Assembly: GCF_027111275.1 (NCBI RefSeq) | Contig: NZ_CP114286.1 | Span: forward strand, 2,976,001 to 3,040,000 | Length of the DNA: 64,000 nucleotides | Reading direction: 5' to 3' | Source: Flavobacterium luteolum | GTDB lineage: Bacteria; Bacteroidota; Bacteroidia; Flavobacteriales; Flavobacteriaceae | Shown here: positions 1 to 8,846 of the stretch, one piece after another | Numbering within the stretch: position 1 is the first letter of the stretch | How the letters are laid out: each line of letters opens with the position of its first letter | Notes under the pieces: model-generated | What the model saw: the letters and a program-made list of their open reading frames with translations, nothing else | What the model was told of the DNA's origin: nothing | The model's database searches: none | Made by a program: the position numbers and the translations under genes

Positions 1-609
1 GAAGGGGTTAATATTATAAATAATACAACTCAAGCGGCAACAGTTTCTGATTCTGAAGGTAATTTTTTACTGATGGCTAAAGAAGGTGATGTTTTAGTTT
101 TTTCTGCAGTAAATCTAGAACCGCAAAAGCGTAGAATTACAGCAGAAGATTTATATCCGAATACATTAGTCGTAAAAATGGAAGTCAAAGAGGTTGAGTT
201 GAAAGAGGTTGTTGTAAATGAAAATGCGAATATAACTGCCGAAAATTTAGGAATTATTCCATACGGACAAAAAAAATACACACCAGCAGAACGAAAGGTT
301 TATACAGCAACTTCAACATCAGTAGATAAGCTTTTAAATGCAATTTCGGGACGAACTGCAATGCTGAAAAAAGAAGTGAAAGTAGAGAAAAAAGAAATGC
401 TTTTTAGAAAGCTTGAGTATCTTTTTGAAGAGAATTATTATACAGATAGATTGAAAATTCCTGTAGATTATATAAAAGGATTTCAATTATTTTGTGTAGA
501 TGATGCCGATTTTGCTGTATCTTTGAATACTAAAAACAAAACAATGAGTATGTTTTTAATTACAGAACTAGCAAGAAAATATCTAACAATTCTCGAAAAT
601 GAAAAATAA
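1..609 (+). CDS. Carboxypeptidase-regulatory-like domain protein (5' partial)
   Basis: The reading frame is open from base 1, so the start and signal peptide lie outside the window. The first ~60 visible residues have the pattern of a CarboxypepD_reg-like beta-sandwich (DSEGNF, then EGDVLVFS and a VELKEVVV strand), as found in surface proteins and at the N-terminus of SusC-type receptors. The remaining ~130 residues are not recognised. It ends 10 nt inside the next gene, which has the same type of domain, so the two are probably co-transcribed paralogues. Function unknown; an envelope location is inferred from the family. Confidence 0.7.
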   Translation, partial: EGVNIINNTTQAATVSDSEGNFLLMAKEGDVLVFSAVNLEPQKRRITAEDLYPNTLVVKMEVKEVELKEVVVNENANITAENLGIIPYGQKKYTPAERKVYTATSTSVDKLLNAISGRTAMLKKEVKVEKKEMLFRKLEYLFEENYYTDRLKIPVDYIKGFQLFCVDDADFAVSLNTKNKTMSMFLITELARKYLTILENEK

Positions 610-1354
610 ATTAGGAGTACTCGTTGTCTGCTTATTTTGTCAATTTGTAGTAGGACAAAACGGTTTTAGGAAACCATTACACGGTCAGGTTATCAATGAT
701 TTTTTAGCCATAGAAAGTGGTTATGTAATGAATATTAATGCTAATACTAGGACATTTATTGGTTCTGGTGGTTTGTTTGATATTGTTGCGCAGCCAAAAG
801 ATACTTTACTATTCTCTGGCTTGACATTTCAATCAAAAAAAGTTGTTTTAACAGAAAAAGATTGTGATGAGGTTCTTTTAAAGGTAAAGCTGGATTTGGT
901 TAATAATCAGCTTAAAGAAGTTGTGGTTCATAAAGAATTAAAGGTAAAAGCGCTACAGGGCGGTTCTCAGAAATATGTGGACATGCAGTTTGAAGACGAC
1001 AATCAGTCTGTTGCGAAAAATAATGCCATGCTTTCTGATCAGACCATAAAATATGGAACCGATTTTGTTCGAATCTTTAAAGACGTCAAAAAACTTTTAA
1101 GTAAAAAAGACGAAGTAAGAGAAGAAGAAATTACTGATATTGCTTTTGTAGAATATGCTAAAGATAATTTTACAAAAGATTTTTATTCTAAAACACTTAA
1201 TCTTAAAGATGACGAAGTGGAGCTTTTCTTGATGTATTGCTCAAACGATCCACATTCTAAAGAAATGGTAGATCCAGATCAGAAGTTTCAGTTAATGGAT
1301 TTTATGATTAATAAGAATAAAGAGTTTAAGAAAGCCGAGGCTAATCAAAAATGA
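599..1354 (+). CDS. Carboxypeptidase-regulatory-like secreted protein
   Basis: 251 residues. A signal peptide ends near VVGQNG (residue ~20). It is followed by a carboxypeptidase-regulatory-like fold with GQVINDFLAIESGYV, a DTLLFSGL strand and the VNNQLKEVVVHKE strand, which parallels the upstream gene. The C-terminal half is charged and probably helical. It overlaps both neighbours (10 nt upstream, 4 nt ATGA downstream), so this is a tight operon with the DUF6702 gene. A role in the envelope or periplasm is inferred; no catalytic motif is visible. Confidence 0.72.
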   Translation: MKNKLGVLVVCLFCQFVVGQNGFRKPLHGQVINDFLAIESGYVMNINANTRTFIGSGGLFDIVAQPKDTLLFSGLTFQSKKVVLTEKDCDEVLLKVKLDLVNNQLKEVVVHKELKVKALQGGSQKYVDMQFEDDNQSVAKNNAMLSDQTIKYGTDFVRIFKDVKKLLSKKDEVREEEITDIAFVEYAKDNFTKDFYSKTLNLKDDEVELFLMYCSNDPHSKEMVDPDQKFQLMDFMINKNKEFKKAEANQK

Positions 1355-1857
1355 AAAAAAAATTAGTTTTCCCTTTGCTGGGAGTTTTATTTGTATTGTC
1401 TTCAGCATTTGCTTTTCATAAATTTTATGTTGGTGTTTTTCAGGTAAATTATGCGGCAGAAAAGAAAATGCTGCAAATTACTTCCCGCATTTTTATTGAT
1501 GATTTGAATAATGCAATGGAAAAAAAGTATCACAAAAAGACATTTGTTGGTACGAGCAAAGAAACTCCGGCAGATGTTGAATTATTGAAAAAATATTTAT
1601 CAGAACACTTTCTGATTAAAGTAAATGGGCAATCAAAAGTGATAACTTTTTTATCTAAAGAAGTTGAAGCAGATGATGTTTTGGTTTGTTATTCCAGAAT
1701 TAAGGATATAGATAAATTTAAAACGCTTGAGATTTCAAATACTATTTTAGTCGATTGGAATTCAGAGCAGCAAAACATTACACATATTTCAGCATTTGAC
1801 ACTAAAAGGAGTGTTCTTTTTACAGAATCTTCAAGGAAAGAATTGTTAAAATATTAA
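1351..1857 (+). CDS. DUF6702 family protein
   Basis: 168 residues with an N-terminal signal or anchor segment (residues ~5-22, ending SAFAFHKFYVG). The start HKFYVGVFQVNY, a central IFIDDLNNAM and the late SNTILVDWNSEQQN match the DUF6702 family of Bacteroidota, which typically precedes an M1 peptidase gene as it does here. It starts 4 nt inside the previous gene. Its function is unknown; periplasmic or membrane-anchored placement follows from the leader. Confidence 0.75.
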   Translation: MKKKLVFPLLGVLFVLSSAFAFHKFYVGVFQVNYAAEKKMLQITSRIFIDDLNNAMEKKYHKKTFVGTSKETPADVELLKKYLSEHFLIKVNGQSKVITFLSKEVEADDVLVCYSRIKDIDKFKTLEISNTILVDWNSEQQNITHISAFDTKRSVLFTESSRKELLKY

Positions 1858-1923
1858 TGTATTGGCAAAATTAATGTTTTAATTACTATTTTCACAGCCT
1901 AAAGAAATTACCATTAAAATTTT

Positions 1924-4167
1924 ATGAAAAAACTTTCATTATTATTACTTTTTCCTGCAATATTAGTAGCACAGGACAAAGCAACAACCACACCTACTAA
2001 ACAACAGGGAAAGTACGATACCAACAAGTTTAGCCAGATGTACGATTTGTTGGCAACTCCAAATATGTTTCGTACGGCTTCTGGAGCACCTGGGCCAGCT
2101 TACTATCAACAGCAAGCAGATTACAAAATTGATGTTGAATTAGATGATAAAAATTCAAAATTAAGCGGATCAGAAACCATTACCTATACAAATAATTCAC
2201 CAGATAGTTTGGAGTATTTATGGGTTCAGTTAGATCAAAATCAGGCAAAAGCAAATACGCAGACTTCATTAGCAGAAAGTGATAAGATTAGTCAAGTTTT
2301 GCCACTTGATGGTTTTTCTTCTAAATATTTGAAAAAAGATTTAGAGCGCGGTTTTAATATTGAGCAAGTTAAAGATGCTAAAGGAAGCTCAATGTCTTAT
2401 ACAATCAACGAAACCATGATGCGTATTAATTTGACTTCACCATTAAAACCAGGAGAAAAAATTTCATTCTCTATTAAATGGTGGTACAATATCAATAATT
2501 ATAGAAAAGAAGGCGGTCGTTCAGGATACGAATTATTTGAGAAAGACGGTAATAAATTATATGTAATTGCACAATTCTATCCAAGAATGGCGGTTTATAA
2601 TGACGTTGAAGGATGGCAGAATATGCAATTCTGGGGAAGCGGAGAGTTTGCTCTTCCTTTCGGAAACTTTGATGTAAACATTACAGTTCCTGCAGATCAC
2701 GTGATTGACGCGACTGGGGAATTAATGAATAGAAGCGAAGTATTTACAGCTGAACAGGTAAAAAGATACGAGCAAGCACAAAAATCATTTGATAAACCTG
2801 TAGTTATTGTAACGCAGGCAGAAGCAGAAGCTGCTGAAAAAGGTTTTTCTGACAAGAAAAAAACTTGGAAATTCAGTGCTAAAAATGTTCGTGATTTTGG
2901 AATTGCTTCTTCAAGAAAATTCATTTACGATGCAATGGCTGTAAAATTGAATAACAAAGTGGTAATGGCAGAATCTGTTTATCCAAAAGAAGCAAATCCG
3001 CTTTGGGGAGAAACTTCTACAATGACAGTTGCTCATACTTTAAAAAGCTATTCTGCGCATACTTTTGATTATCCTTATCCAAAAGCGGTTTCTGTTTCTG
3101 CAGAAGATCAAGGAATGGAATATCCAATGATTTGCTGGAATTACGGACGTCCTGACGAAAATGGAGTGACTAGCAAAGAAGTGAAAAATGGAATGATTGG
3201 TGTGGTTATTCACGAAGTAGGACACAACTTCTTTCCAATGATTGTAAATTCAGATGAGCGTCAATGGACTTGGATGGATGAAGGTTTAAATTCGTTTTTA
3301 GAATATTTAGCAGAGCAGGAATTAGATCCAAATTTCCCGTCAAGAAGAGGGCCAGCAAAAAATATTGTTCCTTACATGAGCGGAGATCAAAAGTTTTTAG
3401 AGCCAATTATGTCAAACTCTGAAACAATTCACCAGTTTGGAAACAATGCTTACGGAAAACCAGCTACAGGTCTTAATATTTTAAGAGAAGTAGTAATGGG
3501 AAGAGAATTATTTGATCACGCATTCAAAACTTACGCAAACAGATGGAAGTTTAAACATCCAACTCCAGAAGATTTCTTTAGAACTATGGAAGATGCTTCG
3601 GCTGTCGATTTAGACTGGTTCTGGAGAGGATGGTTTTATTCAACTGATTTTGTAGATATCGGAATTAAAGAGGTAAAACAATATTACGTTTCAGATACTC
3701 CAACTGCAGACATTAAAGATGTAAAAGTTAGAAAAGGACGTTTTGGATTCGAAAAAGGACCTTTTGTTTACTTAGTTTCTGGAGATAATGCAGAAGTAAG
3801 CGATTCTAAGAAAAAAGCTTTAAAAGTAGAAGATTTTAAACCTTTGGCAGATTATGTAGATCAGACTTTTACAGCTGAAGAAAAAGCGAGTATCAAATCT
3901 CCAAAGTATTTCTACGAAGTAGAATTCAACAAACCGGGCGGAATGATTATGCCTATTTTAGTTGAAATTACTTATGAAGATGGTTCTAAAGATAATTACA
4001 AATATCCTGCTCAAATCTGGAGAAAAAGTAACGAAACAGCTAAGAAAGTATACGCTACAACAAAAGCAATTAAGAGTATTCAAATTGATCCGCAATTGTT
4101 AACAGCAGATATTGATGTGACTAATAACTCTTGGCCAAAAGTAGAAACGAAGTCAAAATTTGACTAA
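1924..4167 (+). CDS. M1 family zinc metallopeptidase, secreted
   Basis: 747 residues. A signal peptide ends near ILVAQDK. The gluzincin signature is intact: H430-E431-x-x-H434, with the third zinc ligand E453 in WMDEGLNSF (HExxH-x18-E). The substrate-side GMEY motif lies upstream (QGMEYPMI), replacing the usual GAMEN. Family knowledge predicts an aminopeptidase acting on peptides in the periplasm or at the surface. The gene follows the DUF6702 gene after 66 nt and ends with a clear intrinsic terminator, so it closes the operon. Confidence 0.9.
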   Translation: MKKLSLLLLFPAILVAQDKATTTPTKQQGKYDTNKFSQMYDLLATPNMFRTASGAPGPAYYQQQADYKIDVELDDKNSKLSGSETITYTNNSPDSLEYLWVQLDQNQAKANTQTSLAESDKISQVLPLDGFSSKYLKKDLERGFNIEQVKDAKGSSMSYTINETMMRINLTSPLKPGEKISFSIKWWYNINNYRKEGGRSGYELFEKDGNKLYVIAQFYPRMAVYNDVEGWQNMQFWGSGEFALPFGNFDVNITVPADHVIDATGELMNRSEVFTAEQVKRYEQAQKSFDKPVVIVTQAEAEAAEKGFSDKKKTWKFSAKNVRDFGIASSRKFIYDAMAVKLNNKVVMAESVYPKEANPLWGETSTMTVAHTLKSYSAHTFDYPYPKAVSVSAEDQGMEYPMICWNYGRPDENGVTSKEVKNGMIGVVIHEVGHNFFPMIVNSDERQWTWMDEGLNSFLEYLAEQELDPNFPSRRGPAKNIVPYMSGDQKFLEPIMSNSETIHQFGNNAYGKPATGLNILREVVMGRELFDHAFKTYANRWKFKHPTPEDFFRTMEDASAVDLDWFWRGWFYSTDFVDIGIKEVKQYYVSDTPTADIKDVKVRKGRFGFEKGPFVYLVSGDNAEVSDSKKKALKVEDFKPLADYVDQTFTAEEKASIKSPKYFYEVEFNKPGGMIMPILVEITYEDGSKDNYKYPAQIWRKSNETAKKVYATTKAIKSIQIDPQLLTADIDVTNNSWPKVETKSKFD

Positions 4168-4185
4168 ATAAATTAAAAAATGAAT

Positions 4186-4226
4186 AAAAAGCTCATCAGG
4201 TTCATAAAAGCTTGATGGGCTTTTTT
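4186..4226 (+). terminator. Intrinsic terminator after the M1 peptidase gene
   Basis: The inverted repeat AAAAAGCTCATCAgG / CTTGATGGGCTTTTTT has a ~10 nt loop and is followed by a T-run. It lies 18 nt after the stop codon. Confidence 0.85.
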
Positions 4227-4293
4227 CTTTTAATTAAATGTATTTTCAAGGACTTTTTAAGTTAATTTTAAAACTCTAAGCTGCAAAATTTAA

Positions 4294-4301
4294 TATCTTT
4301 G
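4294..4301 (+). promoter_or_regulatory. Bacteroidota -7 promoter element for the Tat gene
   Basis: TATCTTTG matches the Bacteroidota sigma-A -7 consensus TAnnTTTG. It lies 20 nt upstream of the ATG at 4322, giving a short leader. No strong -33 TTG is visible. Confidence 0.6.
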
Positions 4302-4321
4302 CGACAACAAAAGTAAAAGTT

Positions 4322-4669
4322 ATGTTTGGTATAGGAGGAGGAGAATTAGTTTTCATATTGTTTATAGTATTAATGCTTTTCGGCTCAGATAAAGTGCCGG
4401 AAATTGCGCGTACAATGGGAAAAGCTATGGCTCAGTTAAAAAATGCAACTAATGATATTAAAAGTGAAATTCAGAAAGGAGCAGAGGCTAATGGTCTTGA
4501 TGCTAAATCTCTAACTGATATTACGGGCAATATCAATGCAGAAATTAATAACGCAAAATCGAATTTACTTGGAGATACAGGGAATCTTTTGGGAGATACT
4601 GCTACTGAAATCGAAAAAGTAAAAGAAGATATTGATACTCTTTCTGGACCTATTAAACGCCAAATGTAA
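4322..4669 (+). CDS. tatA: Twin-arginine translocase TatA/TatB-like subunit
   Basis: 115 residues. A glycine-rich start (GIGGGE) leads into one transmembrane helix (residues ~8-19), then the F20-G21 hinge and an amphipathic helix with PEIARTMGKAM, the hallmark layout of TatA/TatB/TatE. The C-terminal half is a polar, probably flexible tail. It should form the pore-forming or docking component for folded-protein export with TatC, which is not in this window. The Glu at position 8 is a TatB-like trait, so A versus B is not certain. The stop overlaps the next start (TAATG). Confidence 0.87.
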   Translation: MFGIGGGELVFILFIVLMLFGSDKVPEIARTMGKAMAQLKNATNDIKSEIQKGAEANGLDAKSLTDITGNINAEINNAKSNLLGDTGNLLGDTATEIEKVKEDIDTLSGPIKRQM

Positions 4670-5232
4670 TGCTCGAAAAAATACAGGAATTAGATAAAGA
4701 TCTTTTAATCTATCTTAACGGACTAGGTTCTGAAACATACGATAAATTATGGCTTATTATTACCAATCAATTGTATTGGACGCCATTTTTCTTGTTGCTA
4801 TTCTATCTTATTTATAAAAAAATAGGAGGAAAACAAACCCTATATCTGTTGCTTTTTATAGCCGTTTTAATTGCTTTTACAGATCAAACCTGCAACTTAT
4901 TCAAACATACTTTTCAGCGTTTGCGACCATGTAATGATCCTGAAGTAAACACTATTATTAGAGTTGTGCAAGTTAGACAATCCTATAGCTTTTTCTCTGG
5001 ACATGCTGCCAACACAATGGCGGTAGCGACTTTCTTATTTTTGATTTTAAAACGCTATTTCAAATATTTCGGATTCTTATTTCTATGGCCTTTAATTTTT
5101 GCTTATAGCCGAATTTATTTAGGATTGCATTTTCCGGGTGATATTCTTACGGGCTATTTCTTTGGGGCACTTTTCGGATTTTTACTTTATTTAGTTTATA
5201 GAAAGTTAAAGCCACAGTATTTTCCAGGATAG
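4669..5232 (+). CDS. PAP2-superfamily phosphatase (undecaprenyl-diphosphatase-like)
   Basis: 187 residues with about five membrane helices. All three PAP2 signatures are present: KHTFQRLRP, SFFSGHAANT and SRIYLGLHFPGD (catalytic His). Family members dephosphorylate lipid phosphates such as undecaprenyl diphosphate or phosphatidylglycerol phosphate; the substrate here cannot be read from sequence. It is translationally coupled to the Tat gene (1-nt overlap) and followed by a terminator embedded in a palindromic repeat. Confidence 0.85.
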   Translation: MLEKIQELDKDLLIYLNGLGSETYDKLWLIITNQLYWTPFFLLLFYLIYKKIGGKQTLYLLLFIAVLIAFTDQTCNLFKHTFQRLRPCNDPEVNTIIRVVQVRQSYSFFSGHAANTMAVATFLFLILKRYFKYFGFLFLWPLIFAYSRIYLGLHFPGDILTGYFFGALFGFLLYLVYRKLKPQYFPG

Positions 5233-5247
5233 TTCTTTTTAAAGGTG

Positions 5248-5520
5248 CTAAGGTTCTGAGATGCTAAGATACTAAGGTTTATATATCAATTGCCTCCAGT
5301 TTTAGCTGGAGGTTTTTTTTATGAGCAACAAATAAAAAGGCTTTAGCTAAATTAAGATTACTTAATTTGGCTAAAGCCTTTCATTTTAAATTATGTTCCT
5401 CTAGCTAAAGTTGGAGGAAACCTCATAGTATATTTTTAGTTTAAAAACTTAGAATCTCAGAACCTTAGCGTTTTAGCATCTTTAAAAAAAACTTAGAACC
5501 TTAGCATCTCAGAACCTTAG
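5248..5520. repeat. Nested palindromic intergenic element A
   Basis: A perfect 21-nt inverted repeat bounds the element: 5248-5268 pairs with 5500-5520 (arm contains AGGTTCTGAGATGCTAAG). Inside are the terminator hairpin at 5293-5320 and a second perfect-with-wobble 21-bp hairpin, 5336-5356 with 5361-5381 (core GGCTTTAGCTAAATTAAG, loop ATTA). A degenerate copy of the outer arm lies at ~5451-5480. It fills the gap between two convergent genes. No coding capacity is seen. It looks like a non-autonomous, MITE-like or REP-like element. Confidence 0.75.
5293..5320 (+). terminator. Intrinsic terminator after the PAP2 gene
   Basis: Stem CCTCCAG (5293-5299) / CTGGAGG (5306-5312) with a TTTTAG loop, then eight T. 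It lies inside palindromic element A. Confidence 0.75.
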
Positions 5521-5532
5521 AGGCTCAAAAAA

Positions 5533-6174
5533 TTACAATACCCTCGAAACCGTCAATCCATCGCGAATTGGTAATAAAACCGTCTCTACTCTCGGATCAT
5601 CTTTCAAAAGTTGATTGTATTCTAAAAGGACTTTTGTGCTAATATCATTAGGATGAACTGGTTCAAGGATTTTTCCGCTCCATAGAACATTATCCGATAA
5701 AATGATTCCGCCCTTATTCATTTTAGGTACAATCATTTCCCAATATTTCAAGTAGTTTTCTTTATCAGCATCAATAAAAACTAAATCAAATTTTAAGTCT
5801 AAATCAGGAATAATGTTTACTGCTTCACCTAAATGCTGAAAAATTTGTGCTCCCCAAGGTGATGCATCAAAATATTTTCGCTGAAAATCAATTAATTCTT
5901 CTTTGATGTCAATTGTGTGCAGTTGTCCGTTTTCTTGCATTCCTTCGCATAAGCACAATGCGGCGTAGCCAGTGTAAGTCCCAATTTCAAGAATATTAAC
6001 CGGACGAATCAATTTTGAGAGCATGCTTAAAACACGGCCTTGAAAGTGACCGCTGAGCATTCTTGGCAAAAGTATTTTTTGGTAAGTTTCTTTATTAAGT
6101 TTTGCTAACAATTCTGGTTCGTTTTCAGAATGCTGTTCGATGTAATCTTCTAGTTCTTGAGATATAAAATGCAT
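5533..6174 (-). CDS. O-methyltransferase, SAM-dependent (CCoAOMT-like)
   Basis: 213 residues from the ATG at 6174. A start 20 codons further up is possible, but the residues there (MPSRKQ...) would overlap the promoter element at 6200-6207 and do not fit the family, whose proteins begin MHFISQELEDY as here. Motif I is ILEIGTYTGYAAL; FDLVFIDADKENY is the acidic metal-binding region of class I O-methyltransferases, followed by GGIILSDNVLW. It transfers methyl from SAM to a hydroxyl group of an unknown substrate in the cytoplasm. It is monocistronic and convergent with the PAP2 gene. Confidence 0.85.
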   Translation of the reverse strand: MHFISQELEDYIEQHSENEPELLAKLNKETYQKILLPRMLSGHFQGRVLSMLSKLIRPVNILEIGTYTGYAALCLCEGMQENGQLHTIDIKEELIDFQRKYFDASPWGAQIFQHLGEAVNIIPDLDLKFDLVFIDADKENYLKYWEMIVPKMNKGGIILSDNVLWSGKILEPVHPNDISTKVLLEYNQLLKDDPRVETVLLPIRDGLTVSRVL

Positions 6175-6199
6175 GTTGTAGTATCTTGTAATTTGAAGA

Positions 6200-6207
6200 C
6201 AAAAATA
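6200..6207 (-). promoter_or_regulatory. -7 promoter element for the O-methyltransferase
   Basis: Minus-strand TATTTTTG fits TAnnTTTG and lies 25 nt upstream of the ATG at 6174. This supports that start over the longer frame. Confidence 0.55.
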
Positions 6208-6233
6208 CAAAAATATCTGCTTGCGACTGGGCA

Positions 6234-6263
6234 TAAAAAAACCATTCGTTTTGCGAATGGTTT
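6234..6263 (-). terminator. Terminator after the lipoprotein gene
   Basis: On the minus strand, AAACCATTCG / CGAATGGTTT (6239-6248 with 6254-6263) has a 5-nt loop and then a T-run. Confidence 0.8.
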
Positions 6264-6284
6264 CTGTTAGGATTTAGATGAAGT

Positions 6285-6650
6285 TTATTTTTTCAAAGCC
6301 GCATCTACATCTTTTGCTGTTTTTACAGTTCCGTCTTTTGCAGCTTTCGCAGCATTTTCTACTTTTTCAGCTCCTTTTTTAGTAGCGTCTTTTACATCAG
6401 TCGCTGTTTTTTTTGCAGCGTTTTCAACATCATTTGCTGCATTTTCTGTAGCGTCTTTAGCTTTTGTAGCGGCACTTTCTGCTTTGCTTACAGCACTGTC
6501 TTTTACTTCTTTGATATCTGTTGTTAGAGAATCAACTTTGTTGCCTAGTGTTAATTCATCTTCTGCAGGTTTGTTTTCTTTTTTCTCGCATGACTGAACA
6601 GCAAATGCTAATAAGGCAACAATAGCTAAACTTAAAATTTGTTTTTTCAT
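6285..6650 (-). CDS. Ala/Lys-rich lipoprotein with LEA/apolipoprotein-like repeats
   Basis: 121 residues. A lipobox AVQSC gives lipidation near residue 21. After it the sequence is built from 11-residue-like repeats rich in Ala, Lys, Asp and Glu (KDATENAANDVENAAKK, KDATKKGAEKV), predicting one long amphipathic helix, as in YtxH or LEA-type stress proteins. Such proteins often bind membranes or protect proteins under stress. No enzymatic function is expected. It has its own terminator and is probably a single-gene transcript. Confidence 0.7.
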   Translation of the reverse strand: MKKQILSLAIVALLAFAVQSCEKKENKPAEDELTLGNKVDSLTTDIKEVKDSAVSKAESAATKAKDATENAANDVENAAKKTATDVKDATKKGAEKVENAAKAAKDGTVKTAKDVDAALKK

Positions 6651-6827
6651 AATTACATTTTTTTAGGTTGATAAAACTTAAAGGTTAAATGGCTGAAAAT
6701 AAAATTACAAATTTTAAAATGATTGAGCTCTTTGTAAGATTATTTTTCTTTTAAGAGCTAGACAATTCTTGTGCCAAAATTTTGAAATTATGCTGTTGGG
6801 CATTAATTTTTTTTAGATGAAAAAAAA

Positions 6828-7379
6828 TTAGTTTTTATACAAACTGAAATTAATTACAATATCATCTTTTACTTTAATCAATCCGGCCATTTTTACTGGC
6901 GGTTCCATTTCAATATCAGAGAATTTTAAACTAAGTGTTCCTTGAATTTTATCATCAGTGTTGTATAGTATGAAATCTTTGTATTTAAGAGTTTTATCGG
7001 TTATGAAAAAGTTTAGTCTGCATTTGTAATTTTTCCCCATTGGTTTTATGTCGCTGATAGAGACAGTACTATTTGGGAATTGTTTGACTTTTACCGTTCC
7101 TTGCAAATCTTTCGTCATTATCTTATTGCCACAATCAAAGTTTGACATTTTAATGTCGGTATTAAAAGTGTTTTTTTTAACGGAGTTTACATAAACAGTA
7201 TCCTTTGTAGCAAAGGTATTAGAGCAATTATATTTGCCAACTGTAGATATTCCTGTGATTTCTATTTTAATTTTATTAATTACCACAGTGTTATCTTCTG
7301 CGAAAAAAGTGGGTTTAGCACTTCCTAGAAAAAAGAACATTGCTAAACCCATTATTAATATTTGAAATCTCGTTTTCAT
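6828..7379 (-). CDS. Diverged YceI-like periplasmic protein
   Basis: 183 residues from the ATG at 7379. An upstream ATG at 7400 would overlap the preceding gene and delay the signal peptide. A signal peptide ends near LGSAKPTF. The C-terminal strand pair, KFSDIEMEPPVKMAGLIKVKDDIVINF, lines up with the YceI ending of the two nearby YceI proteins (ITFTDFGM...LGTIKTGQDLTIKF), but the N-terminal SxxxH region is lost. YceI proteins are lipocalin-like isoprenoid binders. It is the last gene of the YceI-porin operon, 10 nt after the porin. Confidence 0.65.
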   Translation of the reverse strand: MKTRFQILIMGLAMFFFLGSAKPTFFAEDNTVVINKIKIEITGISTVGKYNCSNTFATKDTVYVNSVKKNTFNTDIKMSNFDCGNKIMTKDLQGTVKVKQFPNSTVSISDIKPMGKNYKCRLNFFITDKTLKYKDFILYNTDDKIQGTLSLKFSDIEMEPPVKMAGLIKVKDDIVINFSLYKN

Positions 7380-7389
7380 TTTTTTTATA

Positions 7390-8841
7390 TTAGAACGCAA
7401 TTGTTGCTTCGAATACTATACCTTCAAACTTACCACCATAAAAGTTGTTTAGATTTCCTGTAGCAGGATCTCCTGTAAATTGTGAGTAATCTTTATATTT
7501 TTGATTAACGTAGTTTAGTTTAGCTAAAATGTTTTTAGTCATAAACCAACCAGCACTAGCTTCAAATTTATCTACGGTCACCTTTTTAGCATCGGCATTA
7601 GATAATTTTCCAGATACTGTATTGTATTTCCCTCCGATATAGAATTGTTCAGTTCCTCCAAATCTGTAAATAAGCTCTGAAGCATATTGATTAGCAGTAC
7701 GTTTATCGTCAGTACCAGCTTTATCTCCTCCTGAAGCTAATTCGATTGTTCCAAAGAATTCAAGTCCTTTATATTTTACAAAAGGGTTAATCATGTATGT
7801 AGTTGCCCAATTTTTGAAATTAGGATTGAACGTTGCCTCTGGAGTAGATGTTTTACTGAAACTAGTTGCAACATCGGTAGTAGTTGTAGAAATAACAGTA
7901 CCACTAGCATCGGTCTTAGTAATCGTATTTTTATAAGGATTATTATTCAATATGCCCCAATAACCAAATCCTGATCTATTTGCAGAATATATGTTTGCGT
8001 TACCAAGATTAGCATTATGGTAATAAGAACCTGTTAATCTTACTCTCAAATCTTCATTAAGCTGTTTGTCATAACCAAGTTTCGCTAAGATTGAAGGGCT
8101 ATGTGTTGTATTAGCATTAGGTCCAGTAGGGTAAAAAACTTCTTCATTACTTTGATTTAAGTTACCATTTGTAACACCTAACATGCTTACCAATCCATTT
8201 CTGTTGTAGTAAACCTCCATACCCATTTCTGTAGTGAAAGAATACATAATGTTGTTTCCAACAAATGCATTTTTGATTGTATTACCATTATCAGAACCTC
8301 TGAAGTGAGCATCACCAAAATTGTTCTCCATTTGTCCAATTTTAATTGTAGCATATTTCATTACATCAGCCAAGAAGTCTTTTTTGATGAAATCTAACTT
8401 GTCAATTTGTAAGTATCCACCTTTTACATAAGAATCATTGTGATGTCTTGAAGCTAAATAAACATCTAAATTCACTCTTACTCCATCAAACAATTGAGCA
8501 CCAATATACATATCAGCAGCAGGAAGAGTAAAATTGTTCTCAGTATTCATTAAACGATATCCTGAAATTGTTCTGGTGGTAGTTCCTGTAGCTGTAGTAG
8601 TTGTAGTTGTAATGTTAGCAGGTTGGTTGTTGAATGAATTTGTTGCTTGAAAATCCATGTTGAAAGCACCACCAAGATCAATACTAAGGCCTTTAAATTC
8701 TCTATTATCTTTTTGAACGTCGAAAACGTTGATACCGTCTTTTCCTCTAGAGATTTGATTTTGCATGTTTCCAAAACTGACTTGTGCCTGAACAGCAAAT
8801 GTGCTGATTAATGTGACGAATAGAATATAAATTTTCTTCAT
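7390..8841 (-). CDS. Outer membrane beta-barrel porin-like protein
   Basis: 483 residues with a signal peptide ending AVQAQV. The body alternates polar and aromatic residues in strand-like segments (LRVRLTGSYYHN, GLEFFGTIELASGGDK, QFYIGGKYNTVSG) and ends ...GIVFEATIAF, with the C-terminal Phe typical of outer-membrane barrels. A Thr-rich loop (TTTTTTATGTTTRT) lies near residue 80. Substrate unknown. It sits between two YceI-family genes with gaps of 5 and 10 nt, so barrel and YceI proteins are probably made together. Confidence 0.8.
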   Translation of the reverse strand: MKKIYILFVTLISTFAVQAQVSFGNMQNQISRGKDGINVFDVQKDNREFKGLSIDLGGAFNMDFQATNSFNNQPANITTTTTTATGTTTRTISGYRLMNTENNFTLPAADMYIGAQLFDGVRVNLDVYLASRHHNDSYVKGGYLQIDKLDFIKKDFLADVMKYATIKIGQMENNFGDAHFRGSDNGNTIKNAFVGNNIMYSFTTEMGMEVYYNRNGLVSMLGVTNGNLNQSNEEVFYPTGPNANTTHSPSILAKLGYDKQLNEDLRVRLTGSYYHNANLGNANIYSANRSGFGYWGILNNNPYKNTITKTDASGTVISTTTTDVATSFSKTSTPEATFNPNFKNWATTYMINPFVKYKGLEFFGTIELASGGDKAGTDDKRTANQYASELIYRFGGTEQFYIGGKYNTVSGKLSNADAKKVTVDKFEASAGWFMTKNILAKLNYVNQKYKDYSQFTGDPATGNLNNFYGGKFEGIVFEATIAF

Positions 8842-8846
8842 GGCGT

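Noticed and set aside
5248..5520. CRISPR array in the repeat-rich gap
   Set aside because: Repeats are inverted and nested, not regularly spaced direct repeats with unique spacers; no cas genes are present.
5533..6234. Longer O-methyltransferase start at 6234
   Set aside because: The extra 20 codons overlap the TATTTTTG promoter element and the upstream terminator region and do not fit the family; the start at 6174 is preferred.
8550..8798. 82-residue frame inside the porin gene
   Set aside because: Same strand but different frame; Thr-rich repeats create the open frame.
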